A stretch of 64,000 nt of DNA. Origin: JAHJDO01 sp964437505. Lineage in GTDB: Bacteria; JAHJDO01. A program made the position numbers and the translations under genes. The DNA lies in the NCBI GenBank assembly GCA_964437505.1, contig CAYTGU010000007.1, positions 15,010-79,009 of the forward strand. Reading direction: 5' to 3'. Below, in pieces: positions 24,723 through 33,118 of the stretch; the stretch's first letter is position 1; each line of letters starts with the position of its first letter. Below the pieces are notes generated by a model. The model saw only the letters and a list, made by a program, of their open reading frames with translations, did not search any database and had not been told where the DNA came from.

Positions 24723-26072
24723 TTAAACTAAATATTTCATTAATCCCAATGCCAAACTGAAGTATATAAGCATGCCTGTAATATCATTAGCAGTTGTTAC
24801 AAAAGGGCCTGTAGCAATAGCAGGGTCAATGTTAAACTTATTAAATACAAGTGGCATAAATGCTCCTATTGTTGCAGCTACAATAATAGCCATAAACATT
24901 GATGTAGAAAGAACAAGACCGAAAGCCATCTGTCCCTGCCATAACATTCCAACTGCTCCTACAATGACTCCACATGCAAGACCCATAATAGCGCCTATTC
25001 TTATTTCCCTGAGAAGCATCTTCCATACCTTTTTGGTATCTATTATGCCTGTTGCCAATCCTCTCACTACAATTGTAGATGATTGAATCCCAATGTTTCC
25101 TCCCATAGCAGCAACTATGGGCATAAAAAAAGCTAGAGCTATAATCTGTTCCAGAACAAATTTAAATCTGCTTACAACAAACACACATATTAACCCCCCC
25201 AGAAGAGTTGTAATGAGCCATGGAAGACGTATCTTAGCAACACTGAAAGCAGATTTTGTCAGGAGTTCGTCCTCTGTTGTCCCAACAGACCTATATACAT
25301 CTTCAGCAGCCTCCTCTCTTATCACGTCAATAATGTCATCAACTGTTATTATTCCCAGAAGCCTGTTTGAAGCATCAGTAACAGGCATAGCTAAAAGATC
25401 ATACTTTGCAACTAGATTTGCAACATATTCCTGATCACTATCAGGCCTTACACTAATAATGTCTGAAGTCATCACAGCTTTTAATCTTTTATCAGGCTCT
25501 GCCATGATTAACTCTTTTAACGTAACTACGCCACGAAGATGGTCTTCTCTGTCTGTTGTGTATATATAGTAACTGGCTTCCGCATCTATATTTTTTCGCA
25601 GATGCTCTAATGTACTAGCAACTGTAGCATCCTCCTGAAAAGATACAAATTCAGTCGTCATTATTCCACCTGCAGTATCCTTATCATATTGAATTAATTC
25701 TTCTACTTCTTCTGCTTCTTCTGCTGTCATTTGGGCCAGAACTTTCAGATGATCTTCTTCCGGAAGATACTGAAGAATATCGGCAGCATTGTCAGGAGGC
25801 ATTGTATCAAGCATTTTTGAAAGTCTCATGGGACTCATAGCCTGAACAAGTTCTTTTGCCAATACAGGATCTATTTCATTTAGAACTTCAGCGGTAACCT
25901 CTGGCTTAAGTATATTCAGTATTTTCTGTCCCTCTTCAGCTTCTAAGTAACTGATAATATCAGCCACATCAGCTGTATGAAGCTTATTTAAGAACCTCTG
26001 AAGCTTGAGCGGAACATTGCTACTAAGATAATCCTGAACAATGTTTATAAATCTCTCTATTTTCTTTTCCAT
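24723..26072 (-). CDS. mgtE: Magnesium transporter MgtE
   Basis: 449 residues from the ATG at 26072; a GTG at 26087 is an alternative. Domains in order: MgtE_N superhelical domain with repeated DVADIISYLEAEE / DNAADILQYLPEED units (about 1-125), two CBS domains (about 130-250; TTEFVSFQEDATVASTLEHL and MTSDIISVRPDSDQEYVANL), a connecting helix, and five membrane segments from about residue 280. The pore region GGNIGIQSSTIVVRGLATG and the closing PFVTTANDITGMLIYF are characteristic. It imports Mg2+ and is gated by cytosolic Mg2+ through the N domain. A good promoter lies at 26113-26142; transcript leader is about 34 bases. Confidence 0.94.
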   Translation of the reverse strand: MEKKIERFINIVQDYLSSNVPLKLQRFLNKLHTADVADIISYLEAEEGQKILNILKPEVTAEVLNEIDPVLAKELVQAMSPMRLSKMLDTMPPDNAADILQYLPEEDHLKVLAQMTAEEAEEVEELIQYDKDTAGGIMTTEFVSFQEDATVASTLEHLRKNIDAEASYYIYTTDREDHLRGVVTLKELIMAEPDKRLKAVMTSDIISVRPDSDQEYVANLVAKYDLLAMPVTDASNRLLGIITVDDIIDVIREEAAEDVYRSVGTTEDELLTKSAFSVAKIRLPWLITTLLGGLICVFVVSRFKFVLEQIIALAFFMPIVAAMGGNIGIQSSTIVVRGLATGIIDTKKVWKMLLREIRIGAIMGLACGVIVGAVGMLWQGQMAFGLVLSTSMFMAIIVAATIGAFMPLVFNKFNIDPAIATGPFVTTANDITGMLIYFSLALGLMKYLV

Positions 26073-26112
26073 AAAACTAGTTCCCACATGCTTATTTATC
26101 TAGCATTGAGGC

Positions 26113-26142
26113 ATTATAGCAACGGAAAAGCAATAAAGTCAA
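26113..26142 (-). promoter_or_regulatory. Sigma-70-type promoter for mgtE
   Basis: On the minus strand TTGACT (26142-26137) and a perfect TATAAT (26118-26113) are separated by 18 bases. The predicted start near 26106 gives a 34-base leader to the ATG at 26072, too short for a Mg2+ riboswitch. Confidence 0.6.
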
Positions 26143-26234
26143 AAGCAAAAAACAGAATTCATACAAAAGGATTTAGAACTTGACACGCTAAACTAGGCTA
26201 TGATAGACTGCCGGTGAAAATATTGGAGGGGAAT

Positions 26235-27017
26235 ATGGGCAAATTGATGAAGGTCGGTGTTATCCTGCTTTTAGTAGTATCTCTCTTATTTGCAGTTGCT
26301 ACTATGGTTATAATAGGACGAAACCAGGATCAAAAGACTCAAATCGCAAATCTCACTGATGATCTAAACAAAACAAAAGAAGCTAAGGCAAAGGTAGAGG
26401 AAAACCTGAAAAACATGACTGCAACAAAAAATTCTCTGGAAAAGCAGTTAGCACAAACACGGAGTGCACGCGATAGATACAAAACAGCTCTAACATCAGA
26501 GAGGCAAAAAACAGCTCGCTTAACACGTGATATTAAAAAAGAAGTTCAAATGAAGAATAACTATAAGAATCAGTTAACTGAAGCTAATTCGCAAATTAGT
26601 TCTCTCAAATCCCATGAAGAAAATCTTAAGAAAGAGTTAGAAAAAGAATCAGCAAAAAGGATAGCTGTTGAAGTGCGTATTGCTAAGCTTCTTGGCGAGG
26701 AAATTCCTGAAGAAAAAGTGCAAGGAGATAAACAGGAAGGAAAGAAGGTTCCTGTGTTTAATGAGAATATGGTAGGAAAAATCCTGAAAATTGATAGAAA
26801 AACAGGAATAATTGCCATAGACTTTGAGCGTGACATAAGCAGACATACAGACAAGAAACTTGTTGTCCTTCGCAATAATAATCTTATAGACAAGATTACA
26901 ATCAAGGGAATATATAATACAATAATGGTTTCTAAAATAGATGCCTTTGATAATATAAGAAAGATCAAAGATGGCGACACAGTTCAACTTTTGAACCGAG
27001 ATCCAACAGAAGAGTAG
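26235..27017 (+). CDS. Membrane-anchored coiled-coil protein of unknown function
   Basis: 260 residues from the ATG at 26235 (GGAGGGG just upstream; a GTG at 26214 would include the ribosome site). One N-terminal hydrophobic anchor spans about 4-27. A long charged heptad region follows to about 150 (QIANLTDDLNKTKEAKAKVE onwards). The last 80 residues form a compact beta-rich domain starting MVGKILKIDRKTGIIAIDF and ending with a KDGDTVQLLNRD turn, resembling the small barrel found at the end of many envelope coiled-coil proteins. It precedes a proline-rich membrane protein and KtrB on the same strand. A link to potassium uptake or to envelope organisation is inference. Confidence 0.7.
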   Translation: MGKLMKVGVILLLVVSLLFAVATMVIIGRNQDQKTQIANLTDDLNKTKEAKAKVEENLKNMTATKNSLEKQLAQTRSARDRYKTALTSERQKTARLTRDIKKEVQMKNNYKNQLTEANSQISSLKSHEENLKKELEKESAKRIAVEVRIAKLLGEEIPEEKVQGDKQEGKKVPVFNENMVGKILKIDRKTGIIAIDFERDISRHTDKKLVVLRNNNLIDKITIKGIYNTIMVSKIDAFDNIRKIKDGDTVQLLNRDPTEE

Positions 27018-27036
27018 CTAAAAGGAGAACAAAATA

Positions 27037-27498
27037 ATGGAAGATGAAAAAGCAAAACCAATCCAGGAAGATAAAGACATACAAAAGGGATCTAAATTAA
27101 CTCAGAACTCCGGCATAAACATTAAACCTCCCAGACAGGAAAGTGAACCAGTCCCTGCTGCTGCTCCGCCAGTTCAAGTTCAACCAAGCAATAAAGTAAA
27201 TCAGGCATTAATTAGGGATAATGGATCTACTAATGTAATTGAACCCCCGGAAACTACACAAGCTGTTAATATAAAAAGGAGCGAAAAAGAAGAAAAGCCT
27301 GAATTTTTAAAACATCCTCCCAAAAAGTTGGATAAAAAAGAGAAATCAAAGTTTATAGGAACCGTTATAATACTTTCTCTTATCATATCGACGGGTTCTA
27401 TTATATTGCTTTTATTCTGCATAAAGGACACTGCAATACCATCATTTATTCAACCAGTAATTGATTATTTATACAAAATTACACAAAATCACCTGTAA
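27037..27498 (+). CDS. Proline-rich single-pass membrane protein, unknown
   Basis: 153 residues. The first 105 are charged and disordered-looking with proline-rich patches (PVPAAAPPVQVQP), then a basic KKLDKKEKSKF stretch leads into one membrane segment at about 109-131 (FIGTVIILSLIISTGSIILL). The last residues are short. No family recognised. The topology suggests a cytoplasmic N-terminal tail tethered to the inner membrane. It lies 19 bases after the coiled-coil gene and 12 bases before ktrB, so the four genes are probably one transcript. Confidence 0.6.
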   Translation: MEDEKAKPIQEDKDIQKGSKLTQNSGINIKPPRQESEPVPAAAPPVQVQPSNKVNQALIRDNGSTNVIEPPETTQAVNIKRSEKEEKPEFLKHPPKKLDKKEKSKFIGTVIILSLIISTGSIILLLFCIKDTAIPSFIQPVIDYLYKITQNHL

Positions 27499-27510
27499 AA
27501 TTAATCAACA

Positions 27511-28872
27511 GTGTTTAAAGAGAATCTCTTTAAAGCCATAAGTAAACTTGGGCTAAAACCTGTACAGATAGTTGTTTTAAGCTTTGTTGCAATCATTACA
27601 TTAGGTACGTTTTTGTTGCTACTGCCTCAGTCCAGGAAACCAGACATAGACCTTAGTATTACAAACGCTTTGTTTACAGCTGCTTCAGCAACGTGTGTTA
27701 CAGGACTTACTGTAGTTAATATATCAAACACGTTTACACTTCTTGGCCAGCTCGTAATTCTCGCTCTTATCCAAATTGGAGGACTTGGTCTTATGACTAT
27801 GGTTGGTTTCTTCTCTATTATTTTAAAAAATATGAGTCTAAATGAAAGCCTGGTTATACGTGATGCTCTCAATTATGAAACTCTTGACAAAATAGCTCAT
27901 ATGCTTGTATCAATTCTCCTTATCACATTCACAATAGAGATCATAGGCGCAATATCTCTGTATCTGTTTTGGATAGAAGATTTCATAAGCATAAAAAAAA
28001 CTCTCTACTTTTCTGTATTCCATGCAGTTTCTGCATTCTGCAATGCTGGATTCTCACTGTTCCAGAATAGCTTCACGACCTACAGTAAGTCTGGTGTATT
28101 TAACATTATAATTACATCTTTAATTATACTGGGCGGGCTTGGGTTTATAGTAATCACTGATATTATTAGATTTATTAGCCTCAAATTGAGAAAAAAACCA
28201 TCAAGATTAAAAGTCCATACAAAACTAGTTCTAATTACTAGTATTATTTTAATAGTTGCTGGTATGCTTGTTCTATTCTTCGTTGAAAATGGAAATTCAT
28301 TATCTTCGTACTCAATAAAAGAAAGATTGATAATATCTTATTTCCAGTCTATAACAGCAAGAACTGCAGGATTTAATACCATAAATGTCGGTGGACTAGC
28401 AAATGCATCTTGTCTTATCCTCATAATTCTTATGTTTATAGGGGCATCTCCAGGCTCTACAGGAGGGGGAATTAAAACAAGCACATTCGGAATTGCAATA
28501 GTAAGTTTGCGAGCATTTATTCAAGGGCAACAAAGGGTAGAGATATTCAAGAGAAGTCTACCCAGACATTCTTTAAACAAAGTATTCGGAATTATCTTTG
28601 TTTCTGCTATATTTATTACGACGTGTACCGTAATATTACTACTTACAGAAAAAGCGAGCTTTATGGACATCTTATTTGAGGAAATATCTGCTTTCGGCAC
28701 AGTAGGTCTTTCAAGAGGAATAACGTCTAACTTAACTACATCGGGCAAATTAGTAATTATAACCACAATGCTCACCGGCAGGATTGGTCCTCTGGCTATG
28801 GCTCTGGCGCTTACAGGAAGGAGAAGAAAGGCTATATATACATATCCAGAGGAAGAAGTAATTATTGGATAA
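27511..28872 (+). CDS. ktrB: Ktr/Trk-type potassium uptake channel subunit
   Basis: 453 residues, GTG start without a clear ribosome site. The four pore loops of the Trk/Ktr superfamily are visible: AASATCVTGLTVV, AVSAFCNAGFSLF, SITARTAGFNTI and ISAFGTVGLSRGI, each with its central glycine. GASPGSTGGGIKTSTFGIA between loops 3 and 4 is the gating-loop region of KtrB. About ten membrane segments fit. It forms the Na+-coupled or gated K+ channel with the RCK subunit KtrA encoded next. Codons 2-8 coincide with a perfect 21-base palindrome (separate entry). Confidence 0.9.
   Translation: MFKENLFKAISKLGLKPVQIVVLSFVAIITLGTFLLLLPQSRKPDIDLSITNALFTAASATCVTGLTVVNISNTFTLLGQLVILALIQIGGLGLMTMVGFFSIILKNMSLNESLVIRDALNYETLDKIAHMLVSILLITFTIEIIGAISLYLFWIEDFISIKKTLYFSVFHAVSAFCNAGFSLFQNSFTTYSKSGVFNIIITSLIILGGLGFIVITDIIRFISLKLRKKPSRLKVHTKLVLITSIILIVAGMLVLFFVENGNSLSSYSIKERLIISYFQSITARTAGFNTINVGGLANASCLILIILMFIGASPGSTGGGIKTSTFGIAIVSLRAFIQGQQRVEIFKRSLPRHSLNKVFGIIFVSAIFITTCTVILLLTEKASFMDILFEEISAFGTVGLSRGITSNLTTSGKLVIITTMLTGRIGPLAMALALTGRRRKAIYTYPEEEVIIG
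27514..27534 (+). promoter_or_regulatory. Perfect 21-base palindrome at the start of ktrB
   Basis: TTTAAAGAGA-A-TCTCTTTAAA, ten bases each side of a central A, begins immediately after the GTG start codon. In RNA it could fold as an 8-bp stem with a 5-base loop, which would hinder initiation. In DNA it has the symmetry of a dimeric repressor site. No other copy was noticed in the window. Confidence 0.5.
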
Positions 28873-28888
28873 TTAGAGGAGAAAAACA

Positions 28889-29560
28889 ATGACAAAATTC
28901 GCAGTAATAGGACTTGGGATGTTTGGATATAGAGTTGCAGTCACTCTTGCTGAGAGGAATGCAGAGGTGATTGCTGTTGATAAAGATCCCAGAAAGATAG
29001 AAGCTATGAAGGATACAGTGACGTTAGCTGTAAGAATGGATTCCTCAATTGAAGAAAACTTAATTGCACAAGGAATAAATAGGGTTGATAGCGCATTAGT
29101 CTGTATTGGCGAAAATTTTGAGGCAAATCTACTTACAACTGTTCTGCTAAAAAAGCTAGGTGTAAAGCAGGTAATAGCCAGGGCTGCGAACGATATACAA
29201 TCACAAATATTAAAACTGGTTGGTGCTGATAGGATTGTCTCACCTGAAGATGATATGGGAAGAAGAATTGCACAAAACCTGCTTATGTCGAGCATCCTGG
29301 ATTACATTCCTCTCACAAACGGTCACAGCTTGGTTCAAATCAAAACCCCATCAAGTTTTTTACATAAAAAGTTGCGTGATCTACATCTAAGAGATCAATA
29401 CAAAGTGAATGTTGTAGCAATTAAAGAGCAGAGTATAGATCAAGATGGTAAGACTACAGAAAAAATCCATAGTGTGCCGGACCCAAATCATATTTTTGTA
29501 GAAAATGATGTGCTTGTTGTTGTAGGAAGTAACAGTGACATTGAAAAAATAGCAAAATGA
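28889..29560 (+). CDS. ktrA: Ktr/Trk potassium uptake regulatory subunit (RCK domain)
   Basis: 223 residues. An RCK/TrkA_N Rossmann domain begins with AVIGLGMFGYRVAVTLAERN and has EVIAVDKDPRKIEAM as the nucleotide-binding acidic loop. NDIQSQILKLVGADRIVSPE and DMGRRIAQNL close it. A TrkA_C domain covers about 135-223. It binds ATP/ADP or NAD and gates KtrB. It has GAGGAG upstream, 16 bases after ktrB. The single-RCK length fits KtrA rather than the double-length TrkA. Confidence 0.92.
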   Translation: MTKFAVIGLGMFGYRVAVTLAERNAEVIAVDKDPRKIEAMKDTVTLAVRMDSSIEENLIAQGINRVDSALVCIGENFEANLLTTVLLKKLGVKQVIARAANDIQSQILKLVGADRIVSPEDDMGRRIAQNLLMSSILDYIPLTNGHSLVQIKTPSSFLHKKLRDLHLRDQYKVNVVAIKEQSIDQDGKTTEKIHSVPDPNHIFVENDVLVVVGSNSDIEKIAK

Positions 29561-29573
29561 GGAGACTTTAATT

Positions 29574-30140
29574 GTGAGAGCAAATCATAAAAAGATTATT
29601 GAAGCAGTAAAAACGATACTAGAAGCTGTTGGAGAAAATCCAAAAAGAAAGGGACTTATTAGAACACCGCAACGTATTGCAGAAATGTATGAAGAAATAT
29701 TTGCAGGACTTCATAAGGATCCTAAAAAAGAATTAAAAGTCTCTATTCAAGAAGACCATGATGAAATTGTTCTTGTGAAAGATATCTACTTTGCTTCAAT
29801 GTGTGAACATCATTTTCTTCCTTTTACAGGGAAAGCTCATGTCGGCTATATTCCAAAAGGTAACAGAGTTATAGGACTTAATACATTAGTTCATGCTGTT
29901 GACTTATTTGCCAAGAAACCACAGCTACAGGAAAGATTAACCACAAACATTGCTGATGCGCTCATGGAAGCATTAAAGCCCCAGGGTGTTATTGTTCTAA
30001 TAGAAGCAGAACATTTATGTATGACTATGAGAGGTGTTAAAAAGCATGGCGCAATCGCAGTCACTTCTGCTGTGAGAGGAATATTTAGAAAAAACAGCAA
30101 AACACGCGCAGAAGCTCTAAGTCTTATTAGAAGTAACTAA
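29574..30140 (+). CDS. folE: GTP cyclohydrolase I
   Basis: 188 residues, GTG start preceded by GGAG. Zinc ligands C77 and H80 in CEHHFLPFTGKAHVGYIP and C149 in EHLCMTMRGV are all present, so this is the classical type IA enzyme. GLIRTPQRIAEMYEEIF and the QERLTTNIADAL segment also fit. It converts GTP to dihydroneopterin triphosphate for folate, or for queuosine in some organisms. It lies 13 bases after ktrA and 2 bases before the NagA-like gene, which suggests one transcript without clear functional link. Confidence 0.95.
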   Translation: MRANHKKIIEAVKTILEAVGENPKRKGLIRTPQRIAEMYEEIFAGLHKDPKKELKVSIQEDHDEIVLVKDIYFASMCEHHFLPFTGKAHVGYIPKGNRVIGLNTLVHAVDLFAKKPQLQERLTTNIADALMEALKPQGVIVLIEAEHLCMTMRGVKKHGAIAVTSAVRGIFRKNSKTRAEALSLIRSN

Positions 30141-30142
30141 CT

Positions 30143-31426
30143 ATGATAAAGATAAAAAACGGAAATGTAGTTCTCAGAGACAGGATAGAAAAGACTGATT
30201 TATACATACTAGACAAAATATACTTTAAATCTCCAAACCAGTCTCCTGATAAGATAATCAATGCTGATGGGAAATACATATTTCCAGGTTTCTTTGATAT
30301 CCATTTTCATGGCTGTAATCTGTTTGATTTTACACTGGGTAAATACAGTCCGGAAACTAGATCATTCAATGACTCCGAAGAAGCTTTTTCTAAAGGTATC
30401 GCTATGCTTGCAATGGAAAAAGCAAGACAGGGAGTAACCTCTGCATTTCCTTCTACTTTTGCAGCTCCGATAAAAAACCTTCAGGCATGTCTTGAATATC
30501 TAAAAAAGTTTATGGAAAGCAAAACCAATGGATTGCATGGAGCTTTTCTACATGGAGCTTTTCTTGAAGGTACTTTTATAAGTCCTGACTTTCTTGGAGC
30601 TCAATCCCCTAGTTATGTTTTTAGACCTGATATAGAAATATTTAACCAAATAAACGAATCAGATGCGATTAAATTACTAGATGTTGCCCCTGAGTACAAC
30701 GAAAACTCAATTAAGCTTATTAAACACTTAACAAAAAACAACATAGCAGTTGGGGCAGGTCATACAAAAGCTAACTGCTCTCAAATTGAGAAAGCTATGA
30801 GAGCAGGATTAAAATATTTTGTGCATTTTATGAATGGGCCTACCAATGCTTCTTATAAGCCGTTTAACGGCGGAGGAGCTGCTGAAGCTGTTCTGAAAAA
30901 TGATGAAATTTATGCAGAACTAATTTTAGATGGTTATCATATCAATCCTGCTTATGTGAGAGATGCAATAAACAGAAAAACAGATTCAAAAATTATAGCT
31001 ATAACCGATTCCATGTTTCCAACAGGCAGTAATAAAGTTAGAGAGTTTGAAATCGGCGGAGTTAAAGGCACGGTAAGCGCTAATAGAGATTACTTGGCTG
31101 TTAAAGGAAAAGAAAATACTCTCTTTGGAAGCTTGCTTACAACAGATAAGGCATTCTCTAATCTATTATCATGGCTGACACGGAAAATGGAAGGTATATG
31201 GATAAGAAAACATCATGCGTTAGACCTCGAAAAAGCCCTCATATCCATGGCTAAAATCTTTTCCACCAATAGCTGCAATATGCTCGGCTTAAAGTCCACA
31301 GGAGTTATTGAGCAGGATAAACAGGCTGATTTGACTATTGGGTCTATTTCAGGAGAACCGGGTGACTATGTTTTTAAAGTAGAACACACATTAGTAAACG
31401 GCAATATAGTTTATTCGGCTTATTAA
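30143..31426 (+). CDS. N-acetylglucosamine-6-phosphate deacetylase-like amidohydrolase
   Basis: 427 residues of the amidohydrolase superfamily. HFHG (54-57) is the early metal motif, FLEGTFISPDFLGAQ replaces the usual HLEGPFISPxxxGAH, then GAGHTKANCSQI, YFVHFMNGP and AITDSMFPTGS supply the expected Glu, two His and the catalytic Asp. The closing TGVIEQDKQADLTIG is typical of the family. Substitutions in the substrate loop (EGTF, GAQ) suggest a diverged subfamily or a different N-acetyl sugar. It starts 2 bases after folE and its end overlaps the convergent hisI by 4 bases. Role in amino-sugar recycling is probable. Confidence 0.75.
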   Translation: MIKIKNGNVVLRDRIEKTDLYILDKIYFKSPNQSPDKIINADGKYIFPGFFDIHFHGCNLFDFTLGKYSPETRSFNDSEEAFSKGIAMLAMEKARQGVTSAFPSTFAAPIKNLQACLEYLKKFMESKTNGLHGAFLHGAFLEGTFISPDFLGAQSPSYVFRPDIEIFNQINESDAIKLLDVAPEYNENSIKLIKHLTKNNIAVGAGHTKANCSQIEKAMRAGLKYFVHFMNGPTNASYKPFNGGGAAEAVLKNDEIYAELILDGYHINPAYVRDAINRKTDSKIIAITDSMFPTGSNKVREFEIGGVKGTVSANRDYLAVKGKENTLFGSLLTTDKAFSNLLSWLTRKMEGIWIRKHHALDLEKALISMAKIFSTNSCNMLGLKSTGVIEQDKQADLTIGSISGEPGDYVFKVEHTLVNGNIVYSAY

Positions 31427-31806
31427 GTTTTCTTATAGATTTTCTCAGGATCAAAGAGCTTCTTTTCTACAACTGCAAGACCATCTTTATCATATTTTCT
31501 ATAAAAACATGTTCTGTAACCCATATGACACGCTCCGCCTATCTGCTCAACTTTTATAAGAAGCGTGTCGTTATCGCAATCTATAAGGATATCTTTTGTT
31601 TTCTGAATATGTCCTGAAGTCTCCCCTTTCATCCACAACTTCCCTCTTGACCTGCTCCAGAAACATGTTTTTCCTGTTTTTAGTGTTGTTTCCAGAGACT
31701 CCTTATTCATATACCCCACCATTAGAACCTGTAATGTCTTAAAATCCTGTATTACCACAGGAACTAAGCCTTTCTTATCAAATTTTACTTGTTCTATAAG
31801 CTTCAT
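31423..31806 (-). CDS. hisI: Phosphoribosyl-AMP cyclohydrolase
   Basis: 127 residues. VGYMNKESLETTLKTGKTCF and FWSRSRGKLWMKGETSGHIQ, the DCDNDTLL metal site and the GGACHMGYRTCF zinc cysteines are complete. It opens the adenine ring of PR-AMP in the third step of histidine synthesis. There is no HisE domain, so the pyrophosphohydrolase must be elsewhere. It overlaps hisA by one base and is the last gene of the long minus-strand operon. Its end overlaps the convergent NagA-like gene. Confidence 0.94.
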   Translation of the reverse strand: MKLIEQVKFDKKGLVPVVIQDFKTLQVLMVGYMNKESLETTLKTGKTCFWSRSRGKLWMKGETSGHIQKTKDILIDCDNDTLLIKVEQIGGACHMGYRTCFYRKYDKDGLAVVEKKLFDPEKIYKKT

Positions 31807-32531
31807 TACATATCTCCACTTGCCAGTTTAATTGCTTCTTTAAAATCAAATCTCTTTTCATATAGCGCCTTCCCGACTATTACACCAGTCAAATCTTTTA
31901 TGGAAGCTAGTTTTTCAATGTCATCCAAACAGGAAATTCCTCCGGACGCTATAACCTTTACTGTTTTTCTATTAACCAGGTTCCTGAGTTTTTCTGAATT
32001 AGGTCCTGTTAACATACCATCTCTGCTTATATCAGTATAAACAACCGTTCTAACTCCTATATTCTCAACTTTTCCAATTATATCTTCAACTGTAAATTCT
32101 GACTCCTTCTGCCACCCTTGAACTGCAACATTATCATCCTTTGCATCTATGCTAACAATTATCCTTTCACCAAATTCAGAGTAAACTTGTTTTAAAAAAT
32201 CAGAAGAAGCACATGCTTGAGTACCAATAATTACCCATTTTACTCCACTCTTCAGCAGGGTATCTATAGTAGAAACATCCCTTATCCCACCTCCTACTTC
32301 AACAGGAATTTTTAATGCTTTACATATAGAAGTAATTATATCCAGATTCTTGATGCTGCCTGTTTTTGCTCCTTCTAAATCAACAATATGGATTCTTTTT
32401 GCGCCTTGCTTTTCCCATTTGAGAGCATATTCCAGAGGACTATTTCCATATATCTTTATGTTATTGAAATTCCCCTGCTTAAGACGAACAACTTTGCCCT
32501 GAAATATATCAACTGCAGGAATTACAATCAC
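31806..32531 (-). CDS. hisA: Phosphoribosylformimino-AICAR ribotide isomerase
   Basis: 241 residues, GTG start sharing one base with the hisB stop. The catalytic aspartates are D8 (PAVDIF) and that in YTDISRDGML. VRLKQGNF, VEVGGGIRD and VIASGGISCLDD are the phosphate-binding loops of the half-barrel repeats. It catalyses the Amadori rearrangement in histidine synthesis. hisF and hisH, its usual neighbours, are absent from this window. Confidence 0.94.
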   Translation of the reverse strand: MIVIPAVDIFQGKVVRLKQGNFNNIKIYGNSPLEYALKWEKQGAKRIHIVDLEGAKTGSIKNLDIITSICKALKIPVEVGGGIRDVSTIDTLLKSGVKWVIIGTQACASSDFLKQVYSEFGERIIVSIDAKDDNVAVQGWQKESEFTVEDIIGKVENIGVRTVVYTDISRDGMLTGPNSEKLRNLVNRKTVKVIASGGISCLDDIEKLASIKDLTGVIVGKALYEKRFDFKEAIKLASGDM

Positions 32532-33118
32532 TAGAGAATACCTTTTGTAGAAGGAACAGCCATATGTCTTGCATCTATTCCTGTTGCCTCATCCAGAGCT
32601 TTTCCTAATGCCTTAAAAATAGATTCATATATATGATGAGTGTTCTTTCCATATATAAGATTTGCGTGTAGTGTAATTGACGCAGTGTTTACAAATGCAC
32701 GCATAAACTCCTCTATAAGCTGAACCTCAAACTTTTTTATTCTTTTTGCCGGAGCATTTACATTGAAAACCAAGAAAGCTCTACCGCTAATATCAATACT
32801 AACTTCTCCCAGCGCTTCGTCCATTGGAAGTCTTGCGTATCCGAAGCGTTTTATTCCCCTCTTATCTCCAAGAGCCTTTCCAAGCGCCTCACCAAGACAT
32901 ATTCCCACATCTTCAACTGTGTGATGATCATCCACTTCAATATCACCACATGCCTTTATCTTTAAATCAAACAAACCGTGTTTTGTCATTAATGTAAGCA
33001 TATGGTCAAAAAAAGGAACCTTTGTTTTTATATTTGAGTCTCCCCTACCGTCCAAAACAAGTTTTAAATCAATATTGGTCTCTTTTGTATCACGTTTTAC
33101 AATTCCTGTTCTTTTCAT
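32531..33118 (-). CDS. hisB: Imidazoleglycerol-phosphate dehydratase
   Basis: 195 residues, the single-domain IGPD. VPFFDHMLTLMTKHG, DDHHTVEDVGICLG, RFGYARLPMDEALGEVSID and the late NLIYGKNTHHIYESIFKALG carry the manganese-binding His/Glu set. It dehydrates imidazole glycerol phosphate. No histidinol-phosphate phosphatase domain is fused. Four-base overlap (ATGA) with lysC upstream. Confidence 0.95.
   Translation of the reverse strand: MKRTGIVKRDTKETNIDLKLVLDGRGDSNIKTKVPFFDHMLTLMTKHGLFDLKIKACGDIEVDDHHTVEDVGICLGEALGKALGDKRGIKRFGYARLPMDEALGEVSIDISGRAFLVFNVNAPAKRIKKFEVQLIEEFMRAFVNTASITLHANLIYGKNTHHIYESIFKALGKALDEATGIDARHMAVPSTKGIL

Noticed and set aside
26088..26112. Mg2+-sensing leader of mgtE
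   Set aside because: The promoter at 26113-26142 leaves only about 34 bases of leader, too short for an M-box or similar element.
26180..26204. TTGACA followed by TATGAT before the coiled-coil gene
   Set aside because: The spacer is only 13 bases; at 17 bases the hexamer is ATAGAC, a poor -10. A promoter is likely nearby but cannot be fixed.
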